64,000 nucleotides of DNA from Zasmidium citrigriseum (taxonomy: Eukaryota > Ascomycota > Dothideomycetes > Mycosphaerellales > Mycosphaerellaceae). Location of the stretch: positions 124,001 to 188,000 of the forward strand of contig NHNW01000042.1 of NCBI GenBank assembly GCA_002786025.1. The letters run 5' to 3'. The notes beneath the pieces were generated by a model that saw only the letters and a program-made list of their open reading frames with translations, ran no database searches and had not been told where the DNA came from. A program made the position numbers and the translations under genes. This document shows positions 41,529 through 52,176 of this stretch, one piece after another; positions within the stretch are counted from its first letter, which is position 1; the number at the start of each line of letters is the position of its first letter.

Positions 41529-43882
41529 TCAGAAAACCTCATCCCACGTACAAAAGTCCGGATCCGCACACTCATGCTCCTCCGGCCGCCAACCATCATC
41601 CTCACTCGGCTTCTCCGTCAAAAACTCATCCCTCGTAATCCCCCACTCCACACAATCCCTAACAAAAGTTCCACCCTGCTTCCACCAATACTTCCCGCCA
41701 ACCGTATCACATTCATCTGTGATGACATCAAGTCTCTCGAAACAAGTGGCATTCATGCTGCCAGCGTTGTCGCCGCCGAAGTCGATCGTAGGACAGTCGG
41801 CGGCGTCGTGCCAGCGTGCCGTGACCAACATGGGGTCGTACAAGTAGCCGTTGTGATGGTATTGGATGAAAGCGTCGTCTTCAGAGACTTTGCCGGCTTC
41901 CCAGCGCAGACCTTTCTCGACTTGGGCTTCGCAGAACATTTTGGAGGCTTTGCGCATTGTTTCGAGGGTAGTGAAGTGGTTGGCGTTGCCTGGGTCGGTG
42001 TGAGTACCGCACTTTAGGAGGCCGTCTTCGACCTGTTTGCCTTCGTCTTCGTCTTCATCGTCTGAAGACCCGGTTTCGTCGCTTTCGGTGATGTTGAATG
42101 TAGCCGTGCCGCAGGTGAAGTCTTGGTAGCCGTTCTTGGCCATGTTGTGGCTGTCGTAGCTGCATGTGGTGTCGGAGAGGAAGGCGGAGTAAATATCTTT
42201 GCAGGAGGCGAAGCAGGTCTCGTCGTCTTTCTTTGTCCACGAGAATTTGAACTCGTAGCCGTCGTAGCCTGAAAAGCCGGCGTCTTTGGGGGACACGTCC
42301 TTCTCCACGGTTTTCGAAAGGTCGACGTCGCTGCAGAAGGCTTCGGCGAGGCTGTAAGATTGTCGTTAGTGTTCTTCTCATAGCTACAGTGGTAGATTGA
42401 TCAAGAACTCTACCTCTTGAAGTGGTCGGTCTCGAAACCGATTTGATTGTCATCGTCGCAGCCATGGCCCACGTCGCTGAACAGGCCTTGAAGAACGAAT
42501 TGCAAGTCGCTCCAGAGGGCCTGATCGCCACCAGTCCAATGAGGCGTCACAACCGCAAGGCATTTGCATCCTTTGTACTCCCCCTGAACGCTTGTGAGTT
42601 AATGTTCCAACAATGGTCCCGAATGACTTACCGTTGAACATATCCCCTTCGTACCACCCTCGCAAGTATCATCCCTACAAAGAGGCGCATCCTTCCCTTT
42701 CGGTGCATCCTCCGGACACTCTTCTGTTTCCTCGTCGTCGTCGTCGCTATTCTTTTCATAGTCTCTAGCCTTTAGGACAAGCTCTGTCAGGTCGGTGATC
42801 TGGTTATCGCACCATGAGGCGACTGCAAGCCAAGTAGTCTCAACAAGGACATCACGGAACGCGGTGTCCACGCCAGCGAACTCCGGCAAGCCGGCCGCGA
42901 AAGCCTGCGAGGCAGCGAGAGAGGCCTGCTGCGCTGTATCAAGAAGACGTGGCAATCTTTGACCAATCTCGACGCCCAGGGCGTTGAGAAGCTGCTGTGG
43001 AGGAACGAAATGGAGTGCGAAATCGACCACTATGAGTGAGAAAGCAAGTTAGTCACGATCCCCGGACGTTGTTCCTTTTCTCACACTGACCGTTAGTGAT
43101 AGCAGCAAAATCGCCGCCACTGCTCTGACGTTTCCGTAACCGGGTATTGAGGCATTGTTCCGAGTCATCGGACTTGTAGATCAACTCCTCAAGCATCTGC
43201 GCTGCCGTCGTGGGCAGTGAAATGACAATGTCTCCACTCTTGTGCCCATCTTTATCCGCTGTGAGCGTCGTAAAAGTTGCAGCAGAGATCGTTGGCGAAG
43301 GAGCTGGAGTGATCGTGACGGTGTTCGAATCTGTTGCAATCACGACGGAACTGGCGCTGGTCTGTGACTGGATCTGCGAGAGGTCGGTAGCCGGAATGTT
43401 GACGACTGAGATTGGTGTGCCCTTGTTGGCCTTGTCAAGTTCCAGTACAACTGCTTCGATGACGATGCTCAGGAGGGCGACTCCGCCGACCAGGAGGAGA
43501 TCATCAATGCCGACGACTCTGCTCTCGACAGTGTACTTGTGTTCGGTATTGAGGATCTGCGACAGCTCGTCCGAGCATTCCTGTGAGTAGCCATCTGCGC
43601 AAGCTCCTTTGAGCGTGGAAGATATCGCGTCTTGTAAATCGGGTCCAAAGGCCACACTGATCCCTTCAGCAGGAATTCCGCTGCTAAGGTCTTCTGGGAA
43701 AATTTCAAGATGATTGCCCGAGGCGGTCACAGTCGCGGCCTGTCTACCTGTCAGCATCTCCGGACCGTGAAGTGGTCAAGACATACAGGAGGTTGTTCAT
43801 AGTTCGATCGAGGGCCAAGGGTAATGGTCTGACAGCTGGCAGCCGCCAGAAAGCTGGCCGAAGTAATGATGCCTTTCTTCAT
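41529..43882 (-). CDS. Large secreted Cys-containing protein, unknown function
   Basis: Five exons on the minus strand: 43882-43787, 43739-43091, 43029-42632, 42583-42414, 42351-41529; introns are 47, 61, 48 and 62 bp; all junctions keep frame and give 711 residues. The N-terminus MKKGIITSASFLAAASCQT is a signal peptide. Around residue 105 a hydrophobic run (DLLLVGGVALLSIVIEAVVL) could span a membrane. The C-terminal half has many Cys: GCKCLAVVTPHWTGGDQALW, then CFASCKDIYSAF, TCSYDSH and FTCGTATF, and an end DPDFCTWDEVF. The pattern CxxxC...SYDSHNM...G...CGTATF is familiar to me from secreted fungal proteins of unknown role. Function is not assigned. Confidence 0.7.
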
Positions 43883-44626
43883 TGCTGAATAGATGATGAG
43901 GAGTGCCTTCGAAGTAGTATGTCCATTCAAGATCGTGTTGACCATCAAGTCTCATATAAGGCACGATTGCTCTCGTTGGCGCTGGCTCCTGGTGAACGGA
44001 GCTCGCGACACATATTCTTAGCCACCGTCCGGCGTCCCATCTGACCAATGGAGGCTATTACCATCACGAAGTGGGGATCCCATCCTGAAGAAGACACGAA
44101 GGTAGGGCTGGAGGCCCTCGACACCTGTCTTGTTCTCTTGGCGCCTAATTGGGGCACCTAAAGGCCTATTCGGGTAGAAAGCAAGGAAAGTGCATAAGGG
44201 CAGCTGAGCCTTGGCAGCTGAAAAAGCAATATATTCCACCCTTGACTGGCAGTGGCTCTGCTGGCAGATTATCCGAACGACCTTAACTCCGGTTGACAAA
44301 CGCTCTTCTTTGCTAGTAGGAGTTCAGTGCCTACAGGGTCGTGTCAGCCCATTGCTCACATCGCTTCTGTAGCGTTAGTCCTCCCACCCATGTGCAGTAG
44401 AATCATCGTATGGGCAACACGAATACTTACCCTGGAGCTGAATCACTTTCCAACAAAGACGCAACCGAGTCTGAATATAGCAGACGAGCTGTGTTGTTTG
44501 GAAATGGCAGCGGCGATGCCGAAGTCGAACGCAATGGGAAGTCCAGTCCTCTTAAGTATCGATAGACTCTGCTGCATGGCCTTGCATTCTCCAAGCATTT
44601 TCACTGGTATCAGATCAGCTCTCATC
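43883..44626. other. Divergent promoter region of two secreted-protein genes
   Basis: About 740 bases between the 711-residue secreted protein and the secreted protease. No gene or repeat is supported. Confidence 0.4.
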
Positions 44627-45857
44627 ATGCATTCCAAACTATCGTTCTTCTTACTCTCGATTCTTCCTGGTCTTTACGCATACAAGATTGACGGCTCCTG
44701 CAGCGGCCACGATGCCGAGCTGATGAAAACGGCAGCGGAACAGGCCTTCGAGATGGCAAGTCAAGCATACGATGCTTTGACAGTCACTGGGATTCAAGAC
44801 AGTAATGTCGATCGCCTGGTCGAATTGCTGTTTTGTCGCGAAGGGCAGAAAGCAGCCGACTTGGATAAAGGGCTCCTCATCAACTCATTCCTGGGCGTCA
44901 AGCAGATGAGGAGAGAAAACCCAGACGTGGGGAACAATCCAGACGAAGTCGTAAGTATTGTTTTCGAACTCCAGGCTTGTATCCCAAGTAGCTGACTGCT
45001 TGGCCAGGTCATCTACTGCAACATGGACAGGCTCGAAAAGCGTGACGACGGCTGGTATGATACCGGTATGTGGGCCAGAAGTGACCAGATTGAGGCCTTG
45101 AGATTGACCACGAACAGTCAGCCAGATCGCCATAGAAGACCCACCAAGCCACGAACTGGACGAATGTATCCACAAGAAAGACCGTGCCTTGATGTATACT
45201 TGGGTGCCAGAAATAGGCAACCCTGATGAAGACAATCACCGAGTGCTCGGGCCATCACAAGTGACGATCTGTCCATGGTTCCTGCAATACTCGCGGCAGC
45301 TGCGATACAAGGTAATTGCAGCGCCTCCGACCCCTCTTTTGGACGTCTGCTGACTATTCGCTCAGACCTTCAAAGACATCTCTAGCAAGTACTTGAAGGC
45401 ATTGTTCGAGGTTCCGCTTTCTACGACCAAACTGGGACCGTTCCAACCTATTGACAGCGTCAATCTCCTCGACAAAGTGTTGCTCCATGAGTTCACCCAT
45501 ACTGTTGCAGGCGGCCGGAGTGATGATGTCTTCTGGGAAGGTAATGAGATGTTCGAGAAGGCGTATGGTTGGACATCTTGCAAAGAGCTTGCCAAATCGG
45601 GTCGGGTCGGAGCAGACTTCAACGCGGACTCTCTTGCGCTGTTTGCCAGTGGTATGATCTTCCACCAGTCTTTCCCGAAAGAACCTGCTGACCTCCGAAA
45701 GGTATTCGCTTGCTCAGACAAGAGCCACCTTCCTACGTCACGGACAACGGCCATGTTACAAAGAAGAACCCGGCAGCTAAGAGGGCGGTTCCCTCCTACT
45801 TCGAGTTTCCAAGATCGACAATGCCTTCACCAGCTTTTGAGACCTTCATTACGGTGA
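44627..45857 (+). CDS. Secreted zinc metallopeptidase-like protein (HExxH, M35-like)
   Basis: Four exons: 44627-44950, 45008-45065, 45118-45311 and 45366-45857; introns are 57, 52 and 54 bp. The N-terminus MHSKLSFFLLSILPGLYAY is a signal peptide. The protease core is LLHEFTHTVAG, a HExxH zinc site, with a later AYGW and NADSLALFASG, which is the pattern of fungal deuterolysin/aspzincin-like secreted proteases, where Asp in the second motif is the third ligand. TICPWFLQYSRQL before it supplies a conserved Cys. Beyond about 45700 the frame loses coding character while the next frame, to 45898, looks better (PSYVTDNGHVTKKNP), so the end may be frameshifted. Proteolytic activity is inferred. Confidence 0.7.
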
Positions 45858-45982
45858 TCAAAGAGCGACGTGCTATGGCCACAGCGTTCGTAAGCTAGGC
45901 GAGTTGGACCAGATGACAGGCGTTGGCGGAGTTGTTGAGATTAGATCTTCAAGTCAGTAGAGCTTTTTGCACTTCCTCACTT

Positions 45983-46919
45983 TCAATCATCATCAGGTGT
46001 AAGATAGAAGCCAATGCCAGGTTTGCCACGCCTGACAAGGGAGAACGGCAGTGGTCCTAGTCGTGCCAAAATGTCTTCGGGGATGTTATAGGTCAGTACA
46101 ACCTCGAACTTTTTAGCACGCAATCTCCTCAAAGGAGAGAGCAGCTCGATCACCGCGTCGTGAACATTCCCGGCGTCTGGAGGCCAAGGCCATATGGCAA
46201 TCTCGATGTGAAGTTCCTCCAAATTCTCCAAGGAAGCCAGAACGTCACAAGCAGCGGGCCATCTCTTGTGGTCGTCAGGCAATTCTCGTGTGAGTGGGTG
46301 ACGGCTCGAAAGTTCAATGAATGGAATGTGGAAGGCCGTACTGAGATGTATTCTCCGAATTTGTTCGAAGCGTTGGGGCAGTATCAGTCTAGGTAGCCTA
46401 ATCACGCCTTCTGCCTGGCGAAACTGGAAGGTATTGGCTTGGTAGAGCAAATCGACCGCCTCTTTGTATCTGACATCGTTCATTAGCTTGTCTGAAAGGG
46501 TTGATCGGCGGTACCAATAGATACATGAGTCTGCAGGACAATAGCAGCGATGTCAGTTTTCTCTCCTCAGCCATATCGGCGTCCCACCAGCATTTGTGTC
46601 GGAAGCCGAGCTTGTCCTCGTTGTCGTAGCATGGTCTGTACCGGATGATCCCACCAGCGACTTTGAGATGCAAGACACCTGGTTCTCCCAGTACGTATTC
46701 CCAGATGAGCAATCGTAGCTCAGGCGCGATTCGAAGTATGAGTTGCGACTGCGATTGTGGGTGCAATGCAGAAGGCGAGCTGAGTTGTCTTGGCCGTGGC
46801 AGTGGCAAAGATCGCACTGGTCGTTTTTCGCGTGGTCTGTATGAATGTCGACTCTTCGATTGGGCGGAGGCAGATTCGTTCGACGTGAAGCCCAGCATTC
46901 GTCGAAGTAGAGAGGCCAT
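45983..46919 (-). CDS. F-box-like / DUF7730-type fungal protein 4
   Basis: Two exons on the minus strand, 46919-46525 and 46469-45983; the 55-bp intron has a GTATCT donor and an AAGCTAATG branch; 293 residues. An Arg/Ser-rich N-terminus is followed by LILRIAPELRLLIWEYVLGE, the F-box-like motif, and across the intron by LLLSCRLI-YKEAVDLLYQANTFQF, the second family motif. The joined motif makes this intron certain. The rest contains a leucine-rich LENLEELHIEIAIWPWP segment. Function unknown; a substrate adaptor role is only a guess. Confidence 0.78.
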
Positions 46920-47996
46920 GGTGTGGGTATCAGGATGCTCAAGTGGCAGATGGAGAGGCAGACGAGGTTCTCAGCTCCATTCAAAGCCAGGGGGCTGAAA
47001 CGACCCACACTAGTCGCGTTGGATGTCGTCCTTCATTCGCTTAATAAAGTGAAAGGTCAGCTCTCTCTAGGATAATACATGCTTCTAGGCTGTTTGACAG
47101 CTTGTTCAGCTCTCGGCCCTTGAAGAGAAAGAAAGAAAGTTAGGGACCGCTAGAGACATTTTCTAGATTGAAGGCGGTCACTTTGGTATGCCTTGCCGCT
47201 CGGTCTTGAGACCGCAGCATCTCTCTGACGCCGGTGAGTCTGGACAAGCATAGTGAGGAATAATGATAGAGGACAAGTAGATGGTGATGAATGTTGTGCC
47301 TGATCCTTCGGGCGATGGAAGGGAGAGAATCGAACCGGAACTCGGCCTTTCGGCGAGCCGTAGTCCGATGCCAAGTGAGGAGAAGGGTGGCAGGTTCGAT
47401 GGCCGAAATAACAACATCGCACTTTCCTTAGAACCAGAGAAGCATCGTCAACGCTCAGAAGATCGAGAGGCAACCTGACATCACTCGACTAGAAGTCAAC
47501 CATGCTGTCGTGACAAACTTCCGGTGTTCACATGAACTCCGGCCTATGCCCTCGCTTCAGCCTATTAGCGTCTGCCTCTCTGTCTCAAACTCCGATTACA
47601 AACCGCCTTTCGGCGGAAACAACAGCGGTGTAGTGGGCGAAAATCGTCCTTTCCTGCTGCCTTGCTGCATCAACTTCTTCTGCTCTCTCCTGCGATCAGG
47701 ACCCCCAGGCCGTCAACGACGTTATCGCCCGCCGCGCAAGCTTCAGCAATACCGGAGAGGATCGACCTTGCGACACCTCAGGCACACGCGTATCCCGTCC
47801 AGACCTGAACAGTCAGTCATTGCTGCAGCCTGGTCTAGTCACCAGCAAGCGACTTTAAGCTACTGGAGGGCTGGTCACACTCTTAGCCCTTGCCGAGAAA
47901 CTTTGGGATCGCAAGAAGGCTGCACCCTAGTGACTCACTACGGCTCGTCATTCATCTACAGCTGCATCCACCGACTCGCGAGCCAGGCGCTGCAGT
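46920..47996. other. Divergent upstream region, no supported gene
   Basis: About 1.1 kb between the fourth F-box-like gene and the Zn2Cys6 regulator. A plus-strand frame of 221 codons (47510-48175) overlaps the regulator's first exon out of frame and has no domain. Two GGTTCGA boxes (near 47330 on the minus strand and at 47393) look like tRNA B boxes but lack the rest of a tRNA. Confidence 0.4.
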
Positions 47997-50577
47997 ATGG
48001 ATTCGACCGTACCTGCGGCCCCGCCCGACGCGCCAATGGCCTCATCAGTCTCGGTCACTCCGTCGTATCGAAGAAATGGCAAATTGTTCAGTTGCGAACC
48101 CGTATGTCACCATGCCCCTACTATCCCTGGTCGAACTGGAAGATTAGCGTTCTCCACCTAAGCACACTTCTCTAAGCCGTTCAAGCGCTTGTCACACTCC
48201 TACCCCGTAGCGACACAGTTCGGGATCGATCAGCTAACGTCCGGCATTCACAGTGTCGACGCGGCAAGCTACGATGCGATCACGCGTCTCCTGTTTGTGG
48301 CAGATGCAGCCGCAGAAACAAACCTGAACAATGTATCTATCATCCAGCTCCGTTAACGAAGCCGCGTACCTCTACTGGCGGCATTGGACAAACTGGCGGC
48401 ACTGGACCTGGACCTCAACGGACTGCTTCTCCCAGGGCCTCCCAATCAGGGCAATATCCATATCCAACGGCGCCCTTAAGTAGACAACAAAGTGGCCTTG
48501 TAAGTCCTCCTTCCAGCATTGGAACCCAACAGGGACAAAGCCAAGACCCCTCAGCCTTTCGACCAGTCAACGGTACTTCGCTCGGCCAAGCATCAGTCAT
48601 ACACCCTCCGGCTCCTCCTTCAATGGCGCAGACCCCTCTGGACGAAAGGACAACAGCTTCTTCAAGTGCGTCTTACACCAGTCCGGAGAGTGCAATGTCG
48701 TTTCGCGACAGTAGAACGGGCTTTCTTGGCGCAACAAGCTACTCTGCTGTGTACACTGAGAATCCAACGATCTTGGAGCCGCCTGACGTCGAAAATGCCC
48801 CAGACTTGCCTGCCATATCTTCGGACAAGATTCAGCAAGGCGCGGAAGTTTTGTCCATGCTCAGGGACATCCCTGTCTACCGAAAGTTCACACAACGCTG
48901 GTTCGATCTTTGCGACGGAATAGTGCTGATCCAGCCTGTCTTTCGCATCTGGATCGATGAGCTATGGAACGAGTTTGGCCAGATCCTGTCTGAGGGCAAA
49001 GATGACCAAATGCGGAGTCTTTCAGAGCTGGTCTGGCGAAACACTCGGCGGCCCATGAAGGTGCACGGCAACATGACCGCACGAGAATGGGCCAAGTCAG
49101 CCTCAGGGCGCAATCTTCGATGGGAAGTCGTTGGGTTGGTGCTCTCCCTGGTTGGATTGATCGCCGTCAATCTCAGCAATTGGGATACTATATTTGACTC
49201 GATCCGAGAGAGATTTGTCGACAGAGCAACATTTGCGGAAAGAATGCGCAAGGCTTCAGAATTCTGTTTGTGCTTCTGCTACGAGAGCGAAGTGCTCAAC
49301 GACATTTATGTCTGCTTCATGTTCGAAGACTTGGTGCTGGTCGAAAGTCTGAAAGGAGAGGCACATTATGCTGCGTGGCAGCGATGTGGTGAAGTATGCG
49401 ACGCCATCGTCGCCATGGGTCTACATCAAGGAAACCGGCCTGATGCCGAGACGCCATTCTTCCTTGCTGAACTGCGCAAGAAGATATTCGTCTCCGCTTA
49501 CGGTCACGATAAAGTAGTCGCTACGTTTCTCGGCCGCCCTCCCAGACTGTCTCATCGATACTGCAAGCTCGAAGTTCCCCTGGATCTTTCCGATGATCAA
49601 ATCTTCTCCGAAGGCTCTGAGTTGGAAGCGGCTCTTGCGACCTTGGACGCAAATGGATGGAATACTAGCGGTCACTTGAACCGGACCACATGGTTACGTG
49701 TGTGGTTTCAGCACTGCCGAATTCGAGAAGACATTTTGGAGATCGCCTTGGGCTCTAACGAGGAAGACATTGTTCAACAGGCCGAACAGGTCCGGACGAA
49801 GATGGATCGACTGCATCAGTCATTTCCGGATTTTATGAGAGTAAGCCCAGAACAGATGTTGCAGGGCCACGAGGCAAATCTTGCCAACTCTTTCACCCTG
49901 GGCAAAAAAGACAAGACGGTTCGGCAGGTCAACGCAATCTTCGTCCTATGCATCCACACGGGCATCATTCACACTGAGTTCTTGCTTCAAAGAGCAATGG
50001 TCAATCGTCTTCGTACGGATACAAAGCAGCTTATTCCCATCTCGAGACGCATGCTCAAGCTCGTGCTCTTGGCGCAATCCCGACGAGACTTCTTTAGGGA
50101 TTTCCAAGGAGAGCTGATCTATCTGGTAAGTAGTGAATACTAGTCTTCCGGAACTCAACTGACTTTCTCTAGCTTGCGTTGCATGGCTTGCCCGCCGCTG
50201 GAGTCCTCGCTGTGGAATTGCTCAAACAAGAGCAAACAAGACAGTACACGCCAGACCTACTTCCTCGGTCAGAGACTGTGCAAGACCTCAGCGTGTTCAT
50301 ATCAGCGTTAGCAGCCGTGGGCCCTGGTGAAGGCAACTTCTCCATCTGCGATCAAGGACGGAGAGCCCTCAAGCGAGTGCTGGATCAGATTCTTTCGCCG
50401 AACCCGCCACCGCCTGTTTCAGCATCGGGCGAAGCGCCAATCTACGACGACTCGTCTCTGTACTTTCCGATCGGGAATGACGCAGACTTCCTCCAGTGGC
50501 TGGAGAATGTGGAATGGGACAAGAACAACTGGATTGACCCGCCAGCTCCGCCTCAAAGTGAAGCACCGGGGCCTTAA
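47997..50577 (+). CDS. Zn2Cys6 fungal-specific transcription factor
   Basis: Three exons: 47997-48101, 48254-50125, 50173-50577; introns are 152 and 47 bp; 793 residues. The zinc cluster is split by intron 1: SYRRNGKLFSCEP in exon 1, CRRGKLRCDHASPVCGRC in exon 2, giving C33-x2-C36-x6-C43-x6-C50-x2-C53-x8-C62, a correct Zn2Cys6 domain that binds DNA with two zinc ions. A Pro/Ser/Gln linker follows. The middle homology region (fungal_TF_MHR) has CFCYESEVLNDIYVCFMFED, HYAAWQRCGEVCDAIVAMGL and LRKKIFVSAYGHDKVVATFL, then LGRPPRLSHRYC. The end is acidic and Trp-containing (FLQWLENVEWDKNNW), a possible activation domain. Target genes are unknown. The longest unspliced frame starts at 48623 and misses the DNA-binding domain. 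Confidence 0.92.
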
Positions 50578-50581
50578 GGGG

Positions 50582-50718
50582 TCACTTCTGGCTTCACCTC
50601 TGGCTTTAATTCTGACTTCACCTCTGGCTTCACTGCTGGCTTCAGTGCTGGCCTCACTGCTAGCTTCACCGCTGGCTTGACTTCTGGCTACTTCTGGCTT
50701 TACCTCTAGCTTCATCTG
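50582..50718. repeat. 12-bp minisatellite, about 11 copies, behind the transcription factor gene
   Basis: Imperfect tandem copies of ACTTCTGGCTTC directly after the TAA of the transcription factor. In frame with that gene it reads as the tetrapeptide series TSGF, TSGF, NSDF, TSGF, TAGF, SAGL, TASF, TAGL, TSGY. It lies in the presumed 3' UTR. Confidence 0.85.
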
Positions 50719-51069
50719 GAGAGCGATGTACCAGTGTCTCGGGGGTATTAGCATAGTCAATCTCCAGGTCACTCCGGGCGTAATAACGTTGAAAGCAATC
50801 GTCGAGAATGAGTTATCGGGATCATCATGGCTAGAGACTTCCTTGTGCTCTACAAGCGAAACAGGCTTCGTAAGAGACAGACATTAATGAACTGATCGAA
50901 AGAGCCACGTCGGTTCCTCCTTGTGACACCGCGCTCTTGAGCTTTCTCTAACTTCCTTTACCCTCCAGTCTTTCCTCACGACGATGGCGAGAGCACCTAT
51001 GTGCCGCAGATGTCAGCTTAGAATCATACCCCCATCACTTCCAGTCTTTGAACGACTTGCCCCGTGAGT
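50719..51069. other. Intergenic region
   Basis: About 350 bases between the minisatellite and the first six-cysteine peptide gene. Nothing is recognised. Confidence 0.4.
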
Positions 51070-51305
51070 CTATGATGGGCAGCCCATGCATTGGTTGAAG
51101 CCATTGGGGCCTGGGAAGCAGCATGTGCCAGCAGGGCATGGAGCGAAGCACTGACGGGCTTGAAGCTGCTTGGTCTAAAAGGTAAACCCATCAACATTTG
51201 AATACCAGTGGACTGGATGGACTTAACACCGACCTCAGCCTCCGGGACTGGGCTGGCCATTGTAAGGCCGGCGAAGGCGAAGGCGATGATGCTAACGAAG
51301 TTCAT
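51070..51305 (-). CDS. Tiny secreted six-cysteine peptide precursor, copy A
   Basis: Two exons on the minus strand: 51305-51228 and 51174-51070, about 60 residues. Exon 1 gives a signal peptide (MNFVSIIAFAFAGLTMA) and a short pro-part with PVPEAEV. Exon 2 gives a pro-part ending in AR-Q and a cysteine-rich end with spacing C-x3-C-x4-CC-x9-C-x2-C, including PNGFNQC. The donor is either GTTAAG (as given) or GTCGGT six bases earlier, which would match copy B; the acceptor is TTTTAG. C-C-CC-C-C is the framework of inhibitor-cystine-knot peptides, but no family or role is known; effector, antimicrobial or signal are all possible. Unspliced reading shows the wrong frame and no cysteines. Confidence 0.75.
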
Positions 51306-51885
51306 CTTGGACAGATATGATTCGCAGTTGACTTGTTTTGGATGGTATCAAATGGAAAGATCTAATCAGATCAAGATCTGGGGGTGAGATTATATACCCT
51401 TCCACCGTCCACCAAAAGCGACTTTCGCAGCTTGAGGAAGACCTTCCGAGGTTACTGCGATGGCATGACACTACACGGACGAAGGAAGCTGGGGGGCCCG
51501 TTGGGAGCCAATGGATCTGTCGAGCTATGCAGTGTTTCCTTTCAAATGGGTGAGTTCCTCCGCTTGAACGAGTAATGGATAGCTCATGGAACGCTACGGC
51601 ATGGGATTCAAATTCAACCGGGCATCGACGTCGGATCTCGAGCGAACCTAGCAGTCGGCTCCACGTGCGATGTATGGGAACGACACGGCAGGATGCGAAG
51701 CTGGGAAGACCATAAAGCTTCGCAAAGAACTCGGTTGCTTCTTCTGCCTATGCCTGCTTATGCTCATGCGATCGCTTTACTCGATCTTTGTACGAGGGCT
51801 GGTCTCATCCTGTCAATGCGTTAGCATTCACTTCTCAACTAGTAACTCTGATCGCCGTACCTGGCTCTCTCACTCTGCTCTTCAT
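51306..51885. other. Spacer between the two six-cysteine peptide genes
   Basis: 580 bases; apart from the promoter of copy A at its left end I see no gene. Confidence 0.4.
51358..51396 (-). promoter_or_regulatory. TATA box and AGATCT palindrome upstream of copy A
   Basis: In the gene's direction a TATATAA (complement of 51390-51396) is followed 10 bp later by a near-palindrome flanked by two AGATCT hexamers (51358-51379), which ends 52 bp before the ATG. The same arrangement stands before copy B. Confidence 0.6.
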
Positions 51886-52115
51886 TTACGATGGGCATCC
51901 CACGCATTGGTTGAAGCCATTGGGTCCGGCCATGCAGCACTCGCCAGTAGGACACTTTCCTGGGCATTGACGAGCGTGCAGCTCCTTGGGCTAAGAAACA
52001 TCATCATCAGCTATCGAACCCTCGGCGTTGAGGGTTTGCTCACCTCTGCCTCGGGAACTGGGTTGGCCAGGGCAAGGCCGAGAAAGGCGAAGGTGATGAT
52101 GCTCAGGAGCTTCAT
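51886..52115 (-). CDS. Tiny secreted six-cysteine peptide precursor, copy B
   Basis: Two exons on the minus strand: 52115-52044 and 51990-51886, 58 residues, with a 53-bp intron (GTGAGC donor, CTGATG branch region, TTCTTAG acceptor). Exon 1 is a signal peptide (MKLLSIITFAFLGLALA) with NPVPEAE; exon 2 is exactly 105 nt as in copy A and has the same spacing C-x3-C-x4-CC-x9-C-x2-C, the same PNGFNQC block and the same GCPS end. The residues between the cysteines differ more than the frame around them. A HAR-Q stretch before the first Cys may be a processing site, though weaker than a KR site. Both copies point the same way and lie 580 bp apart, so a tandem duplication is clear. Confidence 0.82.
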
Positions 52116-52176
52116 GCTGCTGGTCGAAAGGCTTGATATGGACACTGTTGATTCGTATGTGTCTGTTGAAAGTTGG

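Noticed and set aside
47310..47400. GGTTCGAT boxes resembling a tRNA B box
   Set aside because: No matching T-stem, anticodon loop or A box at the right distance on either strand.
47510..48175. 221-codon frame considered as a separate gene before the transcription factor
   Set aside because: It overlaps the zinc-cluster exon in another frame; the cluster with perfect Cys spacing over the intron is far better supported.
50419..50772. Minus-strand Glu/Ala/Ser repeat protein over the minisatellite
   Set aside because: The repeats are a translation of the 12-bp tandem array; no start context, domain or splice signals, and it runs antisense to the transcription factor's last exon.
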